From assembly GCA_023426005.1 (NCBI GenBank), contig JAFABO010000133.1, positions 1-7,726 on the forward strand: a stretch of 7,726 nt of DNA, read 5' to 3'. This DNA comes from Bacillota bacterium. GTDB lineage: Bacteria > Bacillota > Clostridia > Acetivibrionales > DSM-1351. Numbering within the stretch: position 1 is the first letter of the stretch; each line of letters begins with the position of its first letter. A program made the translations under genes and the position numbers. The notes under the pieces are model-generated. The model was not told where the DNA came from. It saw nothing but the letters and a program-made list of their open reading frames with translations, and searched no databases. Positions 6,230 through 7,726 of the stretch are shown piece by piece.

Positions 6230-6859
6230 ATGGAGAGCGTATTTGTTTTTGATCATCCACTTATACAGCATAAGATATCTTTACTCAGGGATAAGAATAC
6301 AAACACCAAGGAATTTAGAGAGCTGGTTTCGGAAATAGCAATGCTTATGGGTTATGAAGTAACCAGAAATATGCCGCTTAAGGAAGTGGAGATTGAAACA
6401 CCTGTTGGAATCGCGAAGACAAAAGTAATATCAGGCAAAAAGTTGGGGATAGTTCCCATATTGAGGGCCGGCCTTGGAATGGTTGACGGTATGCTGAGCC
6501 TGCTGCCTATGGCAAAGGTTGGACATATAGGGTTATATAGAGATCCCGAAACACATGAACCTGTTGAATACTACTGCAAGCTGCCGGTGGATGTGGAGGA
6601 GAGGGAAATAGTTGTGCTTGATCCCATGCTTGCAACCGGAGGTTCGGCATCGGCTGCTATCCAGTTCATCAAGAACAAGGGAGTTTCAAATATTAAGCTG
6701 ATGTGTCTTGTAGCTGCAAAGACAGGTATAGAAAGAATCCGCAGGGATCATCCTGACGTTGAGATCTACTGTGCTGCCGTAGATGAGGTTTTGAACGACC
6801 ACGCTTATATTGTTCCTGGACTGGGTGATGCGGGCGACAGATTGTTTGGAACCAAGTAA
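6230..6859 (+). CDS. upp: Uracil phosphoribosyltransferase
   Basis: This enzyme converts uracil and PRPP to UMP and pyrophosphate in pyrimidine salvage. The 209-residue length is exactly that of typical bacterial UPRTases. Visible motifs are VPILRAGLGM (75-84), the PRPP loop VVLDPMLATGGSA (128-140) and the uracil-binding C-terminus YIVPGLGDAGDRLFGT (193-208). GAGG (6217-6220) stands 9 nt before the ATG and overlaps the rpiB stop codon, so the two genes are probably translationally coupled. The link makes sense, because RpiB supplies the ribose phosphate for PRPP. There is no sign of a PyrR attenuator directly upstream. Confidence 0.97.
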   Translation: MESVFVFDHPLIQHKISLLRDKNTNTKEFRELVSEIAMLMGYEVTRNMPLKEVEIETPVGIAKTKVISGKKLGIVPILRAGLGMVDGMLSLLPMAKVGHIGLYRDPETHEPVEYYCKLPVDVEEREIVVLDPMLATGGSASAAIQFIKNKGVSNIKLMCLVAAKTGIERIRRDHPDVEIYCAAVDEVLNDHAYIVPGLGDAGDRLFGTK

Positions 6860-6906
6860 TGTTATTTTATAAGGTTTCCGGTTTTTAGTTTTGGTAGGGG
6901 GTATTT

Positions 6907-7344
6907 ATGAGGCCGTCTTGGGATGAGTACTTTATGCAGATTGTAGATTTGATAAAAACAAGATCCACTTGCCTGAGAAGACAGGTTGGAGCAATAATTG
7001 TCAAGGATAAAAGGATACTTGCAACCGGTTATAACGGTGCACCTGTGGGGTGCAGGCACTGTTCCGAGGTAGGCTGCCTTAGAGAAAAGCTCAATATCCC
7101 CTCCGGGCAAAGGCATGAACTGTGCAGAGCGATCCATGCCGAGCAGAACGCAATAGTGCAGGCTGCTTGCAGCGGAACAAGCGTCAATGGGGCCACATTG
7201 TATGTGACCACCCAGCCCTGTGTTTTATGCGCCAAGCTTGCCATCAACGCAGGAATAACACGCATAGTGTTTAACGGCGATTATCCGGATGAGCTTTCCA
7301 TGGCTTTGCTGGAGGAAGCAGGGATTGAAATTTTTAAAGTTTAA
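6907..7344 (+). CDS. comEB: dCMP deaminase / ComEB-type cytidine deaminase
   Basis: A 145-residue zinc deaminase, most likely converting dCMP to dUMP on the route to dTMP. The catalytic site is HAEQNAI (77-83; zinc ligand H77, proton-shuttle E79) and PCVLC (104-108; zinc ligands C105 and C108). Additional Cys residues (C49, C52, C57, C73) with CRHCSEVGC fit the extra structural zinc region of dCMP deaminases rather than the compact cytidine deaminases. AGGGGGT (6896-6902) precedes the ATG by 4 nt. It lies 47 nt after upp and completes a pyrimidine-handling unit. The comEB symbol refers to the Bacillus homologue; no role in competence is implied by this context. Confidence 0.92.
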   Translation: MRPSWDEYFMQIVDLIKTRSTCLRRQVGAIIVKDKRILATGYNGAPVGCRHCSEVGCLREKLNIPSGQRHELCRAIHAEQNAIVQAACSGTSVNGATLYVTTQPCVLCAKLAINAGITRIVFNGDYPDELSMALLEEAGIEIFKV

Positions 7345-7530
7345 TACCCTCTATTGATAATGTACAACGAGCTTCACGCCGGCTATTTTGCCACTTTTCT
7401 TTGTTGTCGTCCTTGCCTTGCGACAAGGCAAAGGCGCGCAGAAAGGCTTTGTGCCCTGCAAGTGGCTTCAACGCAGCCGCAGGGCAAATTTACCGCTCAA
7501 AAACGTATTGTATATTGTTAATAGAGGGTA
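7345..7530. mobile_element. 186-bp TA-flanked imperfect palindrome, MITE-like
   Basis: It begins at the base after the deaminase stop codon. Its outer 23 bp (7345-7367) are an inverted repeat of 7508-7530 with 20 of 23 matches, and pairing stops exactly at the TA on each end. All three mismatches are G-U pairs in + strand RNA. The interior is GC-richer than its surroundings and holds a hairpin at 7411-7434 (TTGCCTTG, loop CGA, CAAGGCAA) and one at 7452-7486 (TGCCCTGC with GCAGGGCA, inner GGCT with AGCC). GAGC (7369-7372) can also pair with GCTC (7495-7498). There is no transposase ORF. TA ends and long inverted repeats fit an IS630/mariner-type MITE; a structured RNA is the alternative. Confidence 0.5.
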
Positions 7531-7672
7531 ACAAGATTTAAATTCAGAGGGAGTTTAAATACCTCCCTCTATTTTGATGTATGGGAAGTTATAGTTTTCA
7601 ATTTCCTGAAAGTTTGGAGAATAGCCTAAGAAGCTCGAAGCTGGGATTTCTCTAAGAACGGAAGGTGTATAA
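7531..7672 (+). other. Leader region ahead of the last, partial gene
   Basis: After the palindrome this 142-bp stretch holds the hairpin at 7546-7570, a weak GAGAA (7617-7621) and TTCTC (7648-7652) pair, and a direct repeat GAAGCTCGAAGCT. I find no convincing promoter, so the partial gene may be read through from upstream or use a promoter I cannot see. Confidence 0.4.
7546..7575 (+). terminator. Probable terminator hairpin after the rpiB-upp-deaminase unit
   Basis: AGAGGGAG (7546-7553) and CTCCCTCT (7563-7570) form a perfect 8-bp stem with a 9-nt loop, followed by ATTTTG. The T tract is short, so efficiency may be moderate. The right arm repeats the CCCTCTATT found at the left end of the palindrome, so it could instead derive from a related repeat. 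Confidence 0.5.
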
Positions 7673-7726
7673 ATGTCTAGTGTATATGAGTATTTTATTT
7701 CTTTCACGCTTGCTTTTATAGTAGCA
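7673..7726 (+). CDS. Start of a probable membrane protein, cut by the window end
   Basis: Only 18 codons are visible, MSSVYEYFISFTLAFIVA. The ATG has GGAAGGTG at 7660-7667 with 5-nt spacing. After six or seven residues the chain becomes hydrophobic, so a first transmembrane segment is likely. In related clostridia I recall a WecA/TagO-type polyprenyl-phosphate N-acetylhexosamine-1-phosphate transferase after the dCMP deaminase. That identification rests on context and cannot be tested on 18 residues. Confidence 0.55.
   Translation, partial: MSSVYEYFISFTLAFIVA

Noticed and set aside
7345..7672. CRISPR array or tRNA in the structured region near the end
   Set aside because: There are no regularly spaced direct repeats and no cloverleaf or CCA end; the symmetry is inverted, not tandem.

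Overview
The window looks like chromosomal housekeeping DNA from a low-to-moderate GC Firmicute, most likely a cellulolytic-type Clostridia (Acetivibrio/Ruminiclostridium relatives). The basis is strong AGGAGG-type ribosome binding sites on nearly every gene, sigma-A-like promoters, and a gene order related to the Bacillus prfA...ywlC-ywlE-rpiB-upp neighbourhood. All ten supported genes lie on the + strand. The genus is inferred; nothing in the sequence proves it.

Region 1 (1-1621) is a two-gene unit: a small zinc-finger/HTH DUF2089 protein and a 401-residue DUF4097-type beta-repeat protein. They share a similar short helical motif, at the C-terminus of the first and the N-terminus of the second. 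Region 2 (1622-1951) is a gene-free stretch with a strong bidirectional terminator, one or two candidate promoters and a roughly 185-nt prfA leader that holds a possible 26-codon ORF. Region 3 (1952-5560) holds prfA (release factor 1), a ZIP-family metal transporter, a Sua5/YwlC threonylcarbamoyl-AMP synthase and a YwlE-type protein-arginine phosphatase. Region 4 (5561-7344) starts with a good sigma-A promoter and a leader with two competing hairpins, followed by rpiB, upp and a dCMP/cytidine deaminase (comEB-like). Region 5 (7345-7726) carries a 186-bp TA-flanked imperfect palindrome that resembles a MITE, a second hairpin that may be a terminator, and the first 18 codons of a probable membrane protein (perhaps the WecA/TagO-like transferase often found here in clostridia).

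Functionally the block mixes translation (RF1, t6A tRNA modification), protein quality control (arginine phosphatase), metal uptake, pentose phosphate metabolism and pyrimidine salvage. I see no defence system, phage gene, CRISPR array, tRNA or rRNA. The parts most worth a second look are non-coding: the palindromic element at 7345-7530 with strand-specific G-U compensation, the competing structures ahead of rpiB and of the last gene, and the 19-residue periodicity of the DUF4097 protein.
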